Assembly: GCA_020091685.1 (NCBI GenBank)
Contig: CM034609.1
Span: 19,851,204 to 19,915,203, forward strand
DNA from: Lutjanus erythropterus
Lineage: Eukaryota; Chordata; Actinopteri; Lutjaniformes; Lutjanidae
Direction of reading: 5' to 3'
Length of the DNA: 64,000 bases
The notes under the pieces were generated by a model that was given only the letters and a program-made list of their open reading frames with translations, did not search any database and had not been told where the DNA came from. Of this stretch, positions 34,081 to 46,977 are shown one piece after another; the stretch's first letter is position 1, and each line of letters begins with the position of its first letter. The translations under genes and the position numbers were made by a program.

Positions 34081-35599
34081 ATAAGACAGCACAACCAGAA
34101 ACACAATAAACAGATGTGTGTATATAAAGTAGATCTAGCTGTTTGTCACTGTTAACAGAGACTCCAGTCTGCAGTGTAAAACACAGAATTGTAGGGTAAC
34201 AATGACAGTTTATATCACGTTGTCACTTCTGTCCATATTCACACTCACTTTCTCACCTTCATCAGAATCTCAACAAAGACACAGGTGTCCAAAAACAATA
34301 ATGACAGGAAAGAAGGAGAGGAGAAAACAGCTAAATCACCTGGGGTACTGATTGCAGGGTATCAGGGCCACTGCGCCTGCAAAGCATTTCTCTTTTTGAG
34401 GGGCTTCTGTGAAATTCCTGCCCTGCTTTTAAGTGTTGGTTCTCATGTTGAAATGTGTTGCTCACATCAGAGGAAAAACAGTCAGCAATATGATAGCTGC
34501 TTCATTTTCTTACCTCCACAAACAGGAAGCAGGGGACAATGGAGCTGCTGCTCTTCACACCCGGCTTCTCCTCCACTGCCATCCCTCTCTCTCTGTTTCT
34601 GTGAACGTCCCTCTGTCCAGCTCTCTGTCTCCTTATCCTGAAGGAAAGAGGGTTAGTCGGGTTAGTCCACTAGCCACGCTGAGGTCAAGTCCAGAGTGTG
34701 AGATTAAGTAAAATCCAATCAGGACAAATGAGTCTTGGATAGCTCTCCTTGATGTCTTATCTTTCTTTCAGCACAACATGGCTGTTGTTTATTTTATTCA
34801 GCACACTGTTTCTCTGTGATACCTTTTTATTGTCTATTTATATGATACAGCCATGAATATTTAATATTCTCATTTCTTAGCCCTGTGAGCTATGTACATT
34901 GTACAGTTTACTGGTGCAGTCATTGAAATTGCCTTAGTTATGTTAGTGTTGATGCATCAAAGCTGCCCTAGGTGTAAGAACAAAATTATTTGAATAAAGT
35001 CTGACAACTGTGACACAATCTACCTCTGAGTTTGGTAAATGACTGTACCTGAGACTCAGTGCACCGTTATTAAATAAAATGCCAACCAAATAATAACACA
35101 TATTTTGCTCTAAAATAAATCTGCATATGTAAATTATAACAGCATACTACAGGTTAAACAAATATTTGCACCATAGTGTAACAGTTCATTCATTAGTCCT
35201 TGCAAAACCAGTGGTGCTGGAACCTAAGTGAAGGTGATTTGCAGAGTTAGTTGGTGATGTACAGTAGCTGGCAAGCTAACTGGTAACATGCTAACAAGAC
35301 TAGAACATCCTAGTGCCACAATGGCCACAATAGGTCTCAACAGACTGCTGCAACCTGCCGTGTGACACACACGGACACAACTGATGGTGTCAGTAGGCTA
35401 ATATTCGAAAGCCTTGGCAGCTTACTGTCAAATGGTAACTGGTGAAGAAGTACATTATACAACTGTCCCAGAAGAACTCCATACGAAAAAGGAAAAACTG
35501 GGCTAAGTTTGATAATCAACTAAACACATTTTTTTCAGTCTTTCACCTCAAACTGGGTGACTGGACAAAAAACAGATTATGAAAAAAGGTGGACTGGAC
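34081..35599. other. intergenic, no gene recognised
   Basis: ORFs at 34285-34641 and 34433-34711 (+) overlap and are low-complexity. The rest is AT-rich, with no delimited repeat. Confidence 0.4.
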
Positions 35600-37240
35600 A
35601 TTGTTCTGATGGCCCATTATTACAAATCCCCATTTGTCTGAAAAATGTCCAATTGAACAGTAAACTCATTTGTCTGACGGCTTGTTATCCCAAACACAAA
35701 TGTCTATTGCTCTGACAATACACATTCCCTGCAGCTTTTAGTTAGGGAGCAGGGAGCAACAATTAGGGACAAGCAGCAAAAGCTGAGGCAACAAGTTTCT
35801 CCTTGAGGTAACTATAGACGGGGTTAGTTGCAAGCAATACAGAGGATAAACAACAATAAAACTGTGTGAGTTTACTAACAGCCACGGAGAAGAAATCCTG
35901 AACATATAACAAATTGGAAAAGGTGTGTGATGTGCTAATAAAAACCTTTCAGGGGGAAATTATACAGTTTTTGAGTGAGAATAGTTGAAGACTGGAAGAA
36001 TAGTAGTCAAAGGCCCAAGCAGCGGAGACTTGTATATGCATATCTATACACATATCTATGTATATATGTATATATATATATATATGTATCTATATATACA
36101 CATACACGTGTGTGTTTTATTTCATTTAATTCAAGAGTGGCTGGAGTTCACTGCTCTTTAACGACCTGGATGAATTTTATTTCGACACTGGAAATTTGCA
36201 AAACAAAAAATCGCTTTAAATGTTGTGATTCCAGCACCATGGACAGGGCCAGCAGTCACTAAACTTACAACTACAGCTGTGATACTAAACTTGGGTTATC
36301 AGGGACCGGATAGAGAATATCCCTCCAACCATTTGCTAATTAACAATGAAAATAAATTAACTGGAAGGACAGATATGCCAGTTTTGTATGATGGGAAAAT
36401 TAGGTTGTTAGTAAGAGAGTGAAGGTTGATGTTAGTGTGTCAACCTTTCAGGCTGTGTGAAATGCAGTAGGATCAGACTGTGAACTATGCAGGGGAAGAC
36501 AAGTATGAGCTGAAGAGGAGCAAAAACTCTGTAAAAATGTGTATTTCATACTAACTTAAACGGACTGTTCATTTGGTCCCTGGTATGATTAGTTTATGCT
36601 TATAGTTTACATTTATAAATCATTCTGACATCTCAGTGACTGCATGAAGACAGAAGTTCCAGCTGTTTAATGTTGTATAAACTCTTTCAAATGTTACCAC
36701 AGCATTTACAACTAAAATACAGCTGCAGTTAATAAACGCTGTAAAGTATCTGATTTATCTGTCAATCCTTACACCAAATTAATTTAGTCATTAAGTCAAT
36801 TAATTTTTAAATAAACAATTTCAAAGACTGATGAGCTATGGGCATTATAATGCTTATTCGTTTTATTAGATAACCGTTATTTTTTTTATGTTTATTAACT
36901 GATATGAAGCAGCAGGGTAAACACAAGTGTTACAAATTATGCTAATTAAGGTTCCATTGCATTTTGTGCAGCAGAGCTTTTCCAGTGAATCATCATTCAT
37001 AAAAGCAGAACAATGACCCTGTTTGATCTGAAGGAACTGAACCTTACTTAGTATCATTAATACCTGTTTTTATCGTACTATCTCCTGTCAAAATGGCTGC
37101 TGTGAAAAAGGTTAATGGACCTTTGGAGCAATGGCCATTTGCTTTGGGATAACAGGCTGACAGAAAAATGGGCTTTCGTTCCAATGGGGCATTTTCTGAC
37201 AGCGACGTCTATTGTAACTTTTGTAACTGTGTAATGCTAG
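35600..37240. mobile_element. inverted-repeat element of about 1.6 kb
   Basis: The left arm, about 35630-35720 (CATTTGTCTGACGGCTTGTT then ATCCCAAACACAAATG), is matched by the reverse complement of about 37125-37205 (CTGTCAGCCTGTTATCCCAA then AGCAAATGGCCATTGCTCC). Similarity runs over roughly 80 nt. The arms contain short internal repeats of CATTTGTCTGA. The interior has a TA microsatellite (36040-36095) and no transposase-like ORF. It is probably a non-autonomous fold-back or DNA transposon. Exact ends and target duplication are not resolved. Confidence 0.55.
36040..36115. repeat. TA-rich microsatellite
   Basis: TATATGTATATATATATATA and related words, ending in CACATACACGTGTGTG. It lies within the interior of the 35600-37240 element. 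Confidence 0.85.
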
Positions 37241-37827
37241 CTCAGCTCCCCAGTCCGTCACAAGACCATCACATTGCAGTCACATTGATTTGAAACTGTG
37301 TCTAGCCTGACCTCACTAACCGTACCAATTTCAAAATTGATTAGGATTTAACAATTCCTGCAGTCTGAGCCCAAACAAATACAATATAGAGACAGTTTAT
37401 TTAAGAGATGTATGGTATATTGTGCATGTATTTGGTGACCAGTCAAATTAACATCGGAACATATCGCATATCTCATCAATAGTACTAAAACTGAGGAATG
37501 GGAAAAACGAGTGGACAAGAAGAAGAGGTTCAAAAATGGCTTTAAAAACACGCCACAGCAACATGATCTGTAACTGCAAATTGGTGAATGTGACAAGTTC
37601 TCCTAAATGACTCGTGTCTGCTCATGCAAGTAGTTCTTCCATAAGGCCCAATACTTTTCTTGGACAATGTTTAACCCCACTGATTAATAAATTGTGCTCT
37701 ATTTTGACTTTTTCTGAATGGTTTTTACTTTTAGACTTGTGGGCTAGTCTAAATTAAAATTTGCGTTTTATCGACAGGGAAATTAGTTGCCAGGACCAGC
37801 TATAGTTTCGAGGCCCTGTTGGGTGGG

Positions 37828-37890
37828 TTTTGTTACCTTTGTGCAGAACCAAGATAAGCATTTCCTTTACTTCCAGTTAAACTAACCATG
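37828..37890 (+). repeat. dispersed repeat family E, short fragment
   Basis: GGTGGGTTTTGTTACCTTTG, GCAGAACCAAGATAAGC and CCAGTTAAACTAACC resemble the start of the repeat seen fully at 44162-44362 (ACTTTTGGACAGAGCCAGGC, GCTAGGCTAAGCTAAC). Short and diverged, so only tentative. Confidence 0.35.
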
Positions 37891-40800
37891 GTGCAGACAA
37901 GCAGACATGGAAGTGAAATCAATCTTCTCATCTTACTCTCCACCAGAAAATGAAAAACCCTAAACCTAAAGCCCACAAAGATACCACTATGCCTCACTGT
38001 GTGTCCACATGAAATGGAAGAAAAATAAGAAGACAAGAGTAGACACATAAAAACAGACAAAGGACAGAGGCTTCAACACTGTACTACCGAGGACAAAAGG
38101 GAAGACGTGCCAGCAGTATGTACTGTGTGATGCCTGTTGTCACACTTTGCAAACAATTTCAAAAGTGAGTAGGAGTGTTCGGCTAGAGTTAGTGCTGGTC
38201 TTCAAGTTTATATCCATCACACTGCACGCTGAACTTAGAGCACAAAGTCTGTTTTCAGAGCCTTGACATGGACTCTTAAGGATTCTTACCCCCTTCCAAA
38301 GTGAAATTCAAGCACTTTTCAAGAATTTTCAAGCTTTTCCAACATCTTGCAGCTGTGGTAAATGACATATTTCTCTACATCTACTCAAAATGTATATGGA
38401 ACTTTATTAATTCAGATGTTATTGTGTTTTAAACGACAAAAAATATGTTTCATGAAAGAATTCTACAGAAAGGTCACATGTCTGTAAGTAGACTTGGCAT
38501 CCTGTCCCATCTATACCACCACCATGGGATGGGAAGGGAAGGGAAGGAGGCAAGATGAGAGGGAGAGAAGGATTTTTTTTGTTTCCCAGAAGTTGTCAGG
38601 TTGACCTCCAGTCTGCTGGTGAGTGGTGTGTTGTGTGCTAGAGAGCTTTCTTCCTCCTAATTCCTTCTACGCTGGTGGAAAGAATAGGCCTGAGGGATGA
38701 ATAAGGCATGAAGCCAAGCTCTTAGCAGCCCTCAGAACAACGCAATGTGCCAACCAAGACTGCTTTTAGAAAGGGTTGGTTGGACTCTGTGTGTGTGCAT
38801 GTGCGCAATGTGTGTGTGAGACTTGTCCAAAAAAAAAAAAAAAAGTGGTAGCTGTCAGGGTGAACAAGCAGCAGCCCCAGGTAACGGAAACCAACGCTGA
38901 GAAAAAGAGAAACAGAGAGACGGAGGGAGGAATTGTTCCTGTTTCTTCTCCACTAGGGGCTGATGGGAAGTGTTACTTTGTGTTTCATTCCCTCAGTGGG
39001 AGGCAGCACAAAGAGACTCCCTCCCACAGTTTGGGCCACCGGCTGAGAAAGTACACGCATGTGAGTTGGTGGTAGCAGATCTCCTAAAGATCAAACTGTG
39101 TTTTGGGAGAAACCACTCAAGTGGCCACAGATGAGGCAGAGAAGCTTTTGATGATAATGATAATGTTAAGTGGGACACGGAGTACGGGACGATTTCACTT
39201 AAAGAATGGGAATTATGTAGCTTGTTACATTTCCCATTGGTGTATGCAAACTCCTGAGCTGTCCCACGCACATTTGGTGTCAGTGAATTTTTCGCAGAAG
39301 CTTTCTCTACGTGCTGATTTGGGTGACAAGTTTGCGGCTTAAATAGTAGGAAAGAAATCTGGCCTCTGAAACTGAGCTAGAGACTTACACAGATCGTGTG
39401 ACTATCCTGACATTAAAGGGAAACTTTGCCACTTTTCACGCGACTGATTATACATGTCATAGAATGAAGACAATAATTCAATGTGTGCCATACTGACCAA
39501 GAAAACTGGGTTATTTTCATCACCAAGCTGTGCAAAAGTGCCTACAAATACCAGGATGCAATGCGGGCAAGCTTTACCCATGTTACCATGTTCACATCAT
39601 CCATATCATCTAATATTAAGTCCTGAAAGGCAGCGCCAACACAGCACCAATTCAACCTGAACATATTGGACCAAATCACAATGCAGATTACGATGCCTCA
39701 TTTCGGTACCACACACCTGGTCGGACGTCACAGATGCATTAACCAGCGTGCCTTATCAACATCCTGTTAGCTAGTAGCTTCTGCAAACACAGTAGAAATA
39801 GAAAACTAAATGATCTAAATTGGGGCTGTATTTCACTTGAAAAGGTTCCACCACCAGACAGGATGTGCAACAAATTGTGAAATAAACAAACAATTGTGTG
39901 GAAAGTGGGAAATCATCTGCCAACACACAGAGATACACCTAGAAGTGGAGGGATGCACCGTGCTCGACTGCTGGTGTGACGCCAGACCCTGGAGATGGGA
40001 CATATAAATACTAGATGCTACACATCATAATAACTTAACATTTATATTTATGATAAGGAGACCTTTGCTGATGATGACTACATGATAGCAAATATGACAA
40101 TACTTCTTTGTAGTTTGTAGAATACCAAGAATACCAATTAAAAAAATATTTTGCTGTTGTTAGTACTGTAGCTGTTGTTTAGTGTTAAGTTAATGTATTG
40201 GATTAGGTTTCATTTATTATTTGAATTTGTTATGTAAATTTTAAGTATTTTGTATTTATTTATTCATTTAAGTAAACTTTACAATGCTAATAGTTAATAA
40301 ATTATTCAATGTCAAGACAAAAGCATTTCTTTCACACTATTTCATTTTGTGCTTCTTTTTTTTAAAGTATTGGTTCAAGCAACATTTCATTTTAGCACCA
40401 GTATTGGGAAAACCCCCAAACAATAACCCTAATAATGTCACTAAGAGAGATGTTACTGCCAAACAGGCTCTAAAATGCTCAGATTTGTGTGCATGTCTTT
40501 GTATAGTGGAAAAAAGAGGCAGTCCAGCTGGTATTGATCTGATTACTGGGGGCCAAGTGAAAGGGGGGGCTAATCTGATAGTCCATCTATCAATCAGAGA
40601 AAACCAAATCAACCTGTCAACACAGGCAGAGACGGGTACATGGACAGATGTGTGTCATGTGAAGGAGGAAACAAAGAAAGACCAGAGCCAGGGACAAGAG
40701 CCAAGGAGAAAATTACACACATACACAACACACCAATCAGAATAAAAACATGAGGGAACTGAAATCAAAATGGAGGAGATGAGAAGAGCAAAGCAAGCTG

Positions 40801-42212
40801 CAGAGGGGAAAGTTGAATGCATACACACACACAAACACACACACACACACAAACGTCGTGGAGAGCAGGACATCTCCGGCTGCTCTGAGGACTCCAGTCA
40901 AAGGGTAGAGACCCGGCCAGCCATATGTCCTCTCTCTTGCCTCTCTCTTGCCTCTGCAGTCCACCACCCTGCCCCAGGACATACAGTACACACGCCTGTG
41001 CATGTGAGCACACACATACACACACAAAGGCAAACTGGACACAGCGGTCTGTATTATGCTTGATTTTACAGTCATTCCAGCCTTGCCAAACAATGTTCTT
41101 GCAGAGTATAACATCACATTATTCTTTTATGCATAAGTCCACATTCGTGCAGCAGTAACATAGGAGAAGGTGCAGCAGCAATGCAGCGTTAAAATGCCAA
41201 CTGTCAGTCAGCCGTTCTTCCATTTCTGTGTGCAAAATCCAGAGAGATAACTCTGCCATAACCTAAATATTCAAGACTATGACTGCAGAACGTTTTCCAG
41301 AGTGGAGCAGTGATGGAAATACTCTCCCCCTCTTTTTTTTTTTTTTTTTCTTGACCATTTACCTGCAGCCCAGAGCTGTCACTGTCGATCTGAGCAAAGC
41401 CTCACATCCCTCAGCTCTCATGTAGCTTTGGATTCTTTTATTTTTAGTATGAGTGTGTGGCCGTTTTCGCCCTGCCATTGTCACATCTTTCAACTCCAAG
41501 CTGTATCACACTCACACATGTATTCCACAAGTACATGCAGCAGAGGAAGCCATTCGTCTCGTGCACACACCGGCTACAACCACGGACAATACACCTAACC
41601 TGACATCTGAGTTGAGTCACAAACAAACAAACATCCCACACCTCTGCCTATAAGGTATTCCCTCCCTACTATTAATAGAGCAAAGTCAAGGGGGAGAGTA
41701 AAACCGTAATAGGATTTACCCAGTGCCGGATAATTAGAGCTTCTGTTTGGGGAATACCACCGCAAACACAGAATACCACAGAGAGACACTCCCCCCCCAA
41801 CACAACACACACACACATACACGCCCACAGGCACATTCAAAGACCTGGGGAAGAAGCAGATAACAAGAGATTCACTTAAAGCGCAGAAAATGCAAAACAG
41901 TGACTTCCACAACATGACTGCTCTGTGCTGGCACCCCAGGCAGACCGGCTGTTCAAATCACATGGAGGAGAGGAGAGGAGAGGAAAACCTGCCGTCCATT
42001 CATCCCTCCCTCCCTCCTTACCTTGGATACCTCGTCGCCAAAGCTGACGGTTGCCGTGGCACCAGATTCCTATGCGGTGGCCATGTCAGATCAGATGATG
42101 GTAAAGTGGTGTGAAAATCTCCTTCCACCCAGCTGTCTGTCTCTCCTCTCTTCCTCTTCTCTTGCCTCTGCTCTCCCCTGCTTCCTCCTGCTCCACAGTG
42201 AAGCGTGAGAGA

Positions 42213-42238
42213 CGGCAGCAGCAGCAGCAGCAGCAGCG
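42213..42238. repeat. AGC triplet microsatellite
   Basis: Eight AGC/GCA units in non-coding context. On one frame they read as glutamine and on the reverse as alanine, which creates false ORFs. Confidence 0.88.
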
Positions 42239-42737
42239 TCTGTGTCTCCAAATCTTTCACACATACAGTACACACACACTCACACACACACACACACTCA
42301 CCCTCCTTTTAATTAGCTTGTTCCAACAACCAGTGATGACTAATAAATTAAGTGGCTGAAATTACCTCCTGTGCAGCGCACGGTCCAATGAGGAGACACG
42401 GAGGAGAGGAGGAGAGGGCAAGAACATGTGTGTGAGGGAGTAAGAGTGTGTGAGAGCGAAAGAGGGAGGGAGAGAGGGAGGGCATGTATTATGTGTGTCA
42501 GCTCATTTGTATTCAAAGCTTGTTTTCCCCTCTCCATCCCTCCCCTTCTCTCTCCCTCTGTCCATCTCTCCCCTTATCTCCCACCATCCATCCATTCCTC
42601 CCTCTCTCCTCTGTCCCTCCATCCCCCTTTTCCTCTTCTCCTCCTCGTGAATGGACAGAGAGGACATGAACCTGACCCATACACTGCAGACTATGGAAAA
42701 AAGAAGGCTGCATGTGTGTGGACATGAATTACTCATG

Positions 42738-43450
42738 TTGTGGGGGCATAAATTTGTGAGGGACAAAATGCAAGTCCCCATAACGTAAATCATTAAATTT
42801 TAGGGTGAAGACTTGGGTTAGGGTTAGGGTAATGTTAAGTCTAGGTTAAAGGATACATCTGTAATATATTTAAAGGAAGTGTATGTTAATGAGTCGCAAG
42901 AAATCCTTTATAATCTTTTAGAGGGGGAAGATTTTTATAACAGTTAAATTCAGCAATATGTTAATGAAGTCTGTTAGGCAGTCACTCTAACTCAAGCGCC
43001 AGAGAGCGTATTTTCAGAGCAGTTTGCTTTTGTTTTCATGATAACAAGCTTAACTTTACATTGACAGACAATTGACAGTACTAAAAAGTCGATCACCTTA
43101 CAGTGTAGGACTTGTAGTCACTTGTTAGTATCATATTACAACGTTGAGCATGTCTTGCACTCCTGCAGTGTTCCTGCAGCCTGCAGAGCTTCCCCAAGCC
43201 TGGGGAGGAGGGGGCAGGGGGAAACAACTTGCTTCAACCATTTAGTATATCATGTAGACAGTAATGTACAGTCTATGGCTCTAACTCGCTACAGGAAGTA
43301 ATTTTTGCATGAGAAATTGCTTTAAGGTTAGGGTAAGGATTAGGGTTAGGCAAATAGTCGCTATGGGTAGGGTTAAGGTAAGCCTCCAGGAAATGAATGT
43401 AAGACAATGTAATGTAAGTGACAGAAACATGACTCTCTCTGTCTCTGTCT
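42738..43450 (+). repeat. GGGTTA-rich dispersed repeat, split by an insertion
   Basis: Left part 42738-42849: TTGTGGGGGCATAAATTTGT, AAATGCAAGTCCCCATAACG, GGTGAAGACTTGGGTTAGGG. Right part 43326-43450: GGTTAGGGTAAGGATTAGGG, GGCAAATAGTCGCTATGGGT, TAAGCCTCCAGGAAATGAAT, then CT/GT-rich sequence. This is a well-known fish repeat with telomere-like words, not a telomere. Between the two parts lies a TTAA-flanked 472-bp insert. Confidence 0.75.
42850..43321 (+). mobile_element. TTAA-flanked insert (family B, copy 2), 472 bp
   Basis: TTAA occurs at both edges (42846-42849 and 43322-43325). Removing the insert and one TTAA restores a continuous GGGTTA-rich repeat (GTCTAGGTTAAGGTTAGGG). TTAA targeting is typical of piggyBac-type transposons. 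The ends read AGGATACATCTG and, inverted, AGCAATTTCTC, so terminal inverted repeats are weak. The interior (GTCTTGCACTCCTGCAGTGT, TGTACAGTCTATGGCTC) matches 19985-20190. No ORF, so it is non-autonomous. Confidence 0.65.
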
Positions 43451-43900
43451 CTCTCTCCCTCTGTGTGTGTGTGCATGTAAGACTGCTTGGCTGCCTACCT
43501 CCAGCTCAGCACACTCTGGATGTGGGATAATGATACACGGTTATTGATCTAGCTCTCCAGGAGCACATGTAACATCACAGGTCAGAGCTGGTAACAGAGA
43601 GTGGAGAGGTTGACCAGTCTGACTGGACAGCATGTGCGTGTGTGTCAGTGTTAAAGGTGCCTGAGAGTCTGGAGTTATGCAGGAATCAGCTAGAGCTGAA
43701 AACATGATGAGAAGAGACAGAATTTGCTATTAAAATCACCATCATCCTGCTATTTCAAACTTCTCTATAGAGGGTCGAGGCAATGCAACACTGACAGCTG
43801 CAGAAAGGAGACCACTGCCTATAGCAGTGATGACAAGACCACGAGGAGGTTGCAGTGAATTTATATTGGATGAAAGCTTTTTAGTCAAACAAGCAGCACA
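43451..43900. other. intergenic, no gene recognised
   Basis: Short GT-rich piece near 43461-43475. Otherwise unremarkable sequence between two repeats. Confidence 0.4.
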
Positions 43901-44085
43901 GCTCTAAGGACGGCAGAGTCGACTTCACCATCATGAGGTTGACTCCTCTGCTTTTGAGTAACTCAACAACTACTAGATGGATCACCACTAAATTTGGTTA
44001 GGCATTCACGTTTCTCTCAGGATGAACTGTAATAACTTTGGTGATTGCTTAGCTTTTCAGCTGGCACCATCATCAGATCAACATT
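43901..44085 (-). repeat. dispersed repeat family C, copy 2 (inverted)
   Basis: GCTCTAAGGACGGCAGAGTC, CTCAACAACTACTAGATGGA, AAATTTGGTTAGGCATTCAC, GGATGAACTGTAATAACTTT and GGCACCATCATCAGATCAAC follow the familiar fish repeat. They are inverted relative to 22122-22437, which has GGCAATCCATCTGATGG. Non-coding. Confidence 0.65.
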
Positions 44086-44161
44086 TAAGTAAGTAATTTC
44101 CTGTAATTTCCTGTAAATCCAAATTTTTACAATTTGCATGGATTAAATAAACCATCTTCAG

Positions 44162-44362
44162 AGGTGCTGGCAGGCAGATTTTGGATGAATTTTGGACTTT
44201 TGGACAGAGCCAGGCAAAATTTCGATCTATTAACAGTGTTTATGCTAGGCTAAGCTAACATAGTCTAAAAACATGAGTGGTATTAATCTTCTCATTTTGA
44301 CGCTTGACAAGACAGCAAATAAAGGTATTTCCCAAAAAGTGAAATTATTCTTTTAATCTTAA
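44162..44362 (+). repeat. dispersed repeat family E, copy 1
   Basis: GGACTTTTGGACAGAGCCAG, TTTATGCTAGGCTAAGCTAA, GAGTGGTATTAATCTTCTCA and AAAGGTATTTCCCAAAAAGT, ending TTCTTTTAAT. It is the mirror of 46840-46977, which starts TAAAAGGAATAGTTCAACAT. A very common percomorph repeat, non-coding. Confidence 0.65.
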
Positions 44363-46839
44363 AAAGAGAGAGATGCTTTATACCAGTTATATGTATGTAA
44401 GTCTACATAGTTTTTAAATAATACACTCCTTAACTTTGATCTTTAACCAAATCACAGATTTTCCTTTCATGTAACCTCAAGTCACCATACAAGTCATGAC
44501 AATGAAAAATAACCTAAAACATCAGAGCAAAATGTGCCTTATTTAAAACACAAAGTCAGATCTGATTACCTTTAGCAAGACAGCTTGATCAGAAACAGGT
44601 TGTTTGATCTACTTCCTCACCAGCACACTGTATTATCTTCTTCTATAATGCACATATTAACAGGAGGACAGGTGCACTCCTGCAGCTCAGAGAGACCCAG
44701 AGGTGCTAAATGAATCAAGAGGTTAACCTCAGGCATTTCTGTTGGCCAGGCTGCTGGTGGCTTCTGCCTTGCCCACTCTTCATTAATATAGCATTACCTC
44801 AGAGACATTAGTAGCCACTAGCCCTTTTTTATGTGCACACAGCTACTGATCTATATTTTATGAATGACAATACATCAAGAAGGAAGCAAAGAACACCGAT
44901 AACAGCCACTGACTTATAGTCTTGTTGTGGTGAAATGGTTCACATGGTTAGCAATCTCAACGTGGAAAAACATCAAAAGAGGAAAAACTGATCAAATCCA
45001 CATAGCTTGAATGTAAAAACTAACTAATGATCTCCCAAATTCAGAATCCTTTCAAAAAAGAATCAAATCAAATGTTTTTTTGGGCCTTGTTCCATAATAA
45101 TCTGTCACTGAAATTAATCGCCATTCCCTGTCAGTCCTTCCAAATCACCACCTCACTAGGTCCCACCAGGTCCCCTCCTCCAATGCTGACTGTGCTGTCC
45201 CGCCTCGTATGGGTCTCAGTGGGACTGTCATGGTGGGAGATGAGATATGGCCAGAGCATCGTGGAAATGAGAAATCTGCCTGTTATGGGGCTGTTATGGT
45301 TTACAGCACATTGGATGCCTGTCCCATGGGTCTACTCTCCTCCCGGCCTTATACCATGCTCCATCTCTCTGTCCATCCCCCTCTCTGGCTGCTAGCATCA
45401 TCCTCGAGCCTACAATGGAAACCCCCCAAACTCCTGAACGTCCTTGAATGGTGGAAAGAGAAAACTGAGAGCGAGGGATACAGAAGGATGTAGTTGGACA
45501 AAAGAAAGAGAAAGAAAGGACAATAGAAAAAGGTTGACTCTTGCTTTTTTTTGCTTGATGTGTGAAAGAAAGAAATTCAGCCAATAGGATGCAAGTTATA
45601 TACTGTATGCATTAACACATTTACTCATTCATGCACATTGCACAACCATGAATCCAATAATGCTCGTAAACTACTGCATGCATGCATGCATGAAAACAAG
45701 CATCCATAGGACCTTTGGTACAGTTGGATGCCTTCCTGTACATCTACTGCATACTGCCACTCTACATGACATGCCTCATGTAAATAATTCACAGGATCAA
45801 TTCAGCAGACACACAAATAAGCTATTCACAATTTAAAAAATGCTTTGAAGCTGAGTAAAAGTAGATAAAAGTAACACATTGCCCCCCAAAATGAGCACAT
45901 TTGTTTCATCGAATTAATGAAGCTATAAATTGTATAAAATAATAATGTTCAAATGATTGAACCAATGTCAAGTTTGGGCAAGCATTTGTACTACTATCAC
46001 TTGTATTAGCAGCATCTGAACATTTCATTTATTCTTTTATCACAGTATTTCAGCTGCTTCTAATTTAGCTATCTATTTCAGACATTTGTGCATTACAATT
46101 TAGGCTTCTCTGCTCACTTGCTAGTTCGTTTTCACACAGTCTCATTTGCAGCACATGGTGTTTAGGTGTTGCAGCTGACAATCTGAGGACATTTATTATT
46201 AGTTCAAAACTAATACGCTTTTTCTTGTGGGCTTATATCAAGAGGCAAACATAATTATAGTAAATAAACAAACTTTTAAAGACCTCAGCTTGCGTTACAC
46301 CAAAAAAATGTATTGTACTGTTATGGAATAAGACCAAACATTTATCAAGGCTGATGTTAAATGTTACGAAGCTTTCATCAGAAAGGATAACTTACAAATG
46401 AGGGTTAGCCAGCATATATTTTTAGAATATATGGAGGCCCTTAACTAAGAATTTAGATTTAGATGATCAAGTGAAAGACTAATTTCTGTGGACAATCCAG
46501 GTTCTGGTGTTTTTCTGTTTCTTTCAGAAAGTTGTTATATTTTGCATTTATTCCAATTAATATATTCCATTTTGTATGGCTAAAACCAGGAGGAGCTTTC
46601 TTCTCTTGAGTTGTTTAGTTTTCTTTCTTTCTTTTTTTGTTTTGTGTCAATGCAACAATTTATGTGAATGAGTTTTACTGTATATTATATGAATGTATAT
46701 GAATGTAAAAGATTTTCATGGGTTTCATTATGTAATTTTTTAAAGTAAAATATTTTGGAAAATAAACATGAGGATATTTATTTCTAGTAATTATATAGAA
46801 ATAATTAGATTTTTTGTTTCCAAATACGGATTCTCTACT
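44363..46839. other. gene-free intergenic stretch
   Basis: A 122-codon ORF at 45027-45395 (+) and a 96-codon ORF at 45294-45584 (-) overlap and show no domain. A TGCA repeat lies at 45675-45692. The part from 45840 is very AT-rich. Nothing else recognised. Confidence 0.4.
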
Positions 46840-46977
46840 TTAAAAGGAATAGTTCAACATTTCCTTGGATTCTTGCTGAGAGTTAGATAAGATCTGTCTA
46901 CAGTAAATATGAAGCTACTGCCAGCTCTCTAATTTCACACATTTTATCTAATTGGTTTAATCTGTACAAAAACCAAA
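46840..46977 (-). repeat. dispersed repeat family E, copy 2 (inverted)
   Basis: TAAAAGGAATAGTTCAACAT, TCTTGCTGAGAGTTAGATAA, GTAAATATGAAGCTACTGCC and GTTTAATCTGTACAAAAACC match the other end of the family seen at 44162-44362, in the opposite orientation. Confidence 0.65.

Larger units (their letters stand above)
37241..42737. other. gene-free intergenic stretch with simple repeats
   Basis: Includes an A run at 38829-38844, CA tracts at 40822-40852 and 42268-42298, a T run at 41333-41350, an AGC triplet run at 42213-42238, and CT-rich (CCATCC/CTCTCC) sequence at 42520-42645. The longest ORF (40284-40745, 153 codons) has no recognisable domain. Around 38295-38340 (CAAGCACTTTTCAAGAATTT) is a probable repeat scrap. 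I see no exon. Confidence 0.4.

Noticed and set aside
40284-40745. A 153-codon + strand frame
   Set aside because: No domain, signal peptide or splice support; lies in AT-rich and low-complexity DNA and is overlapped by minus frames.
45027-45395. A 122-codon + strand frame with tryptophan-rich end
   Set aside because: Overlapped by a minus-strand frame, with no recognisable family; treated as chance.
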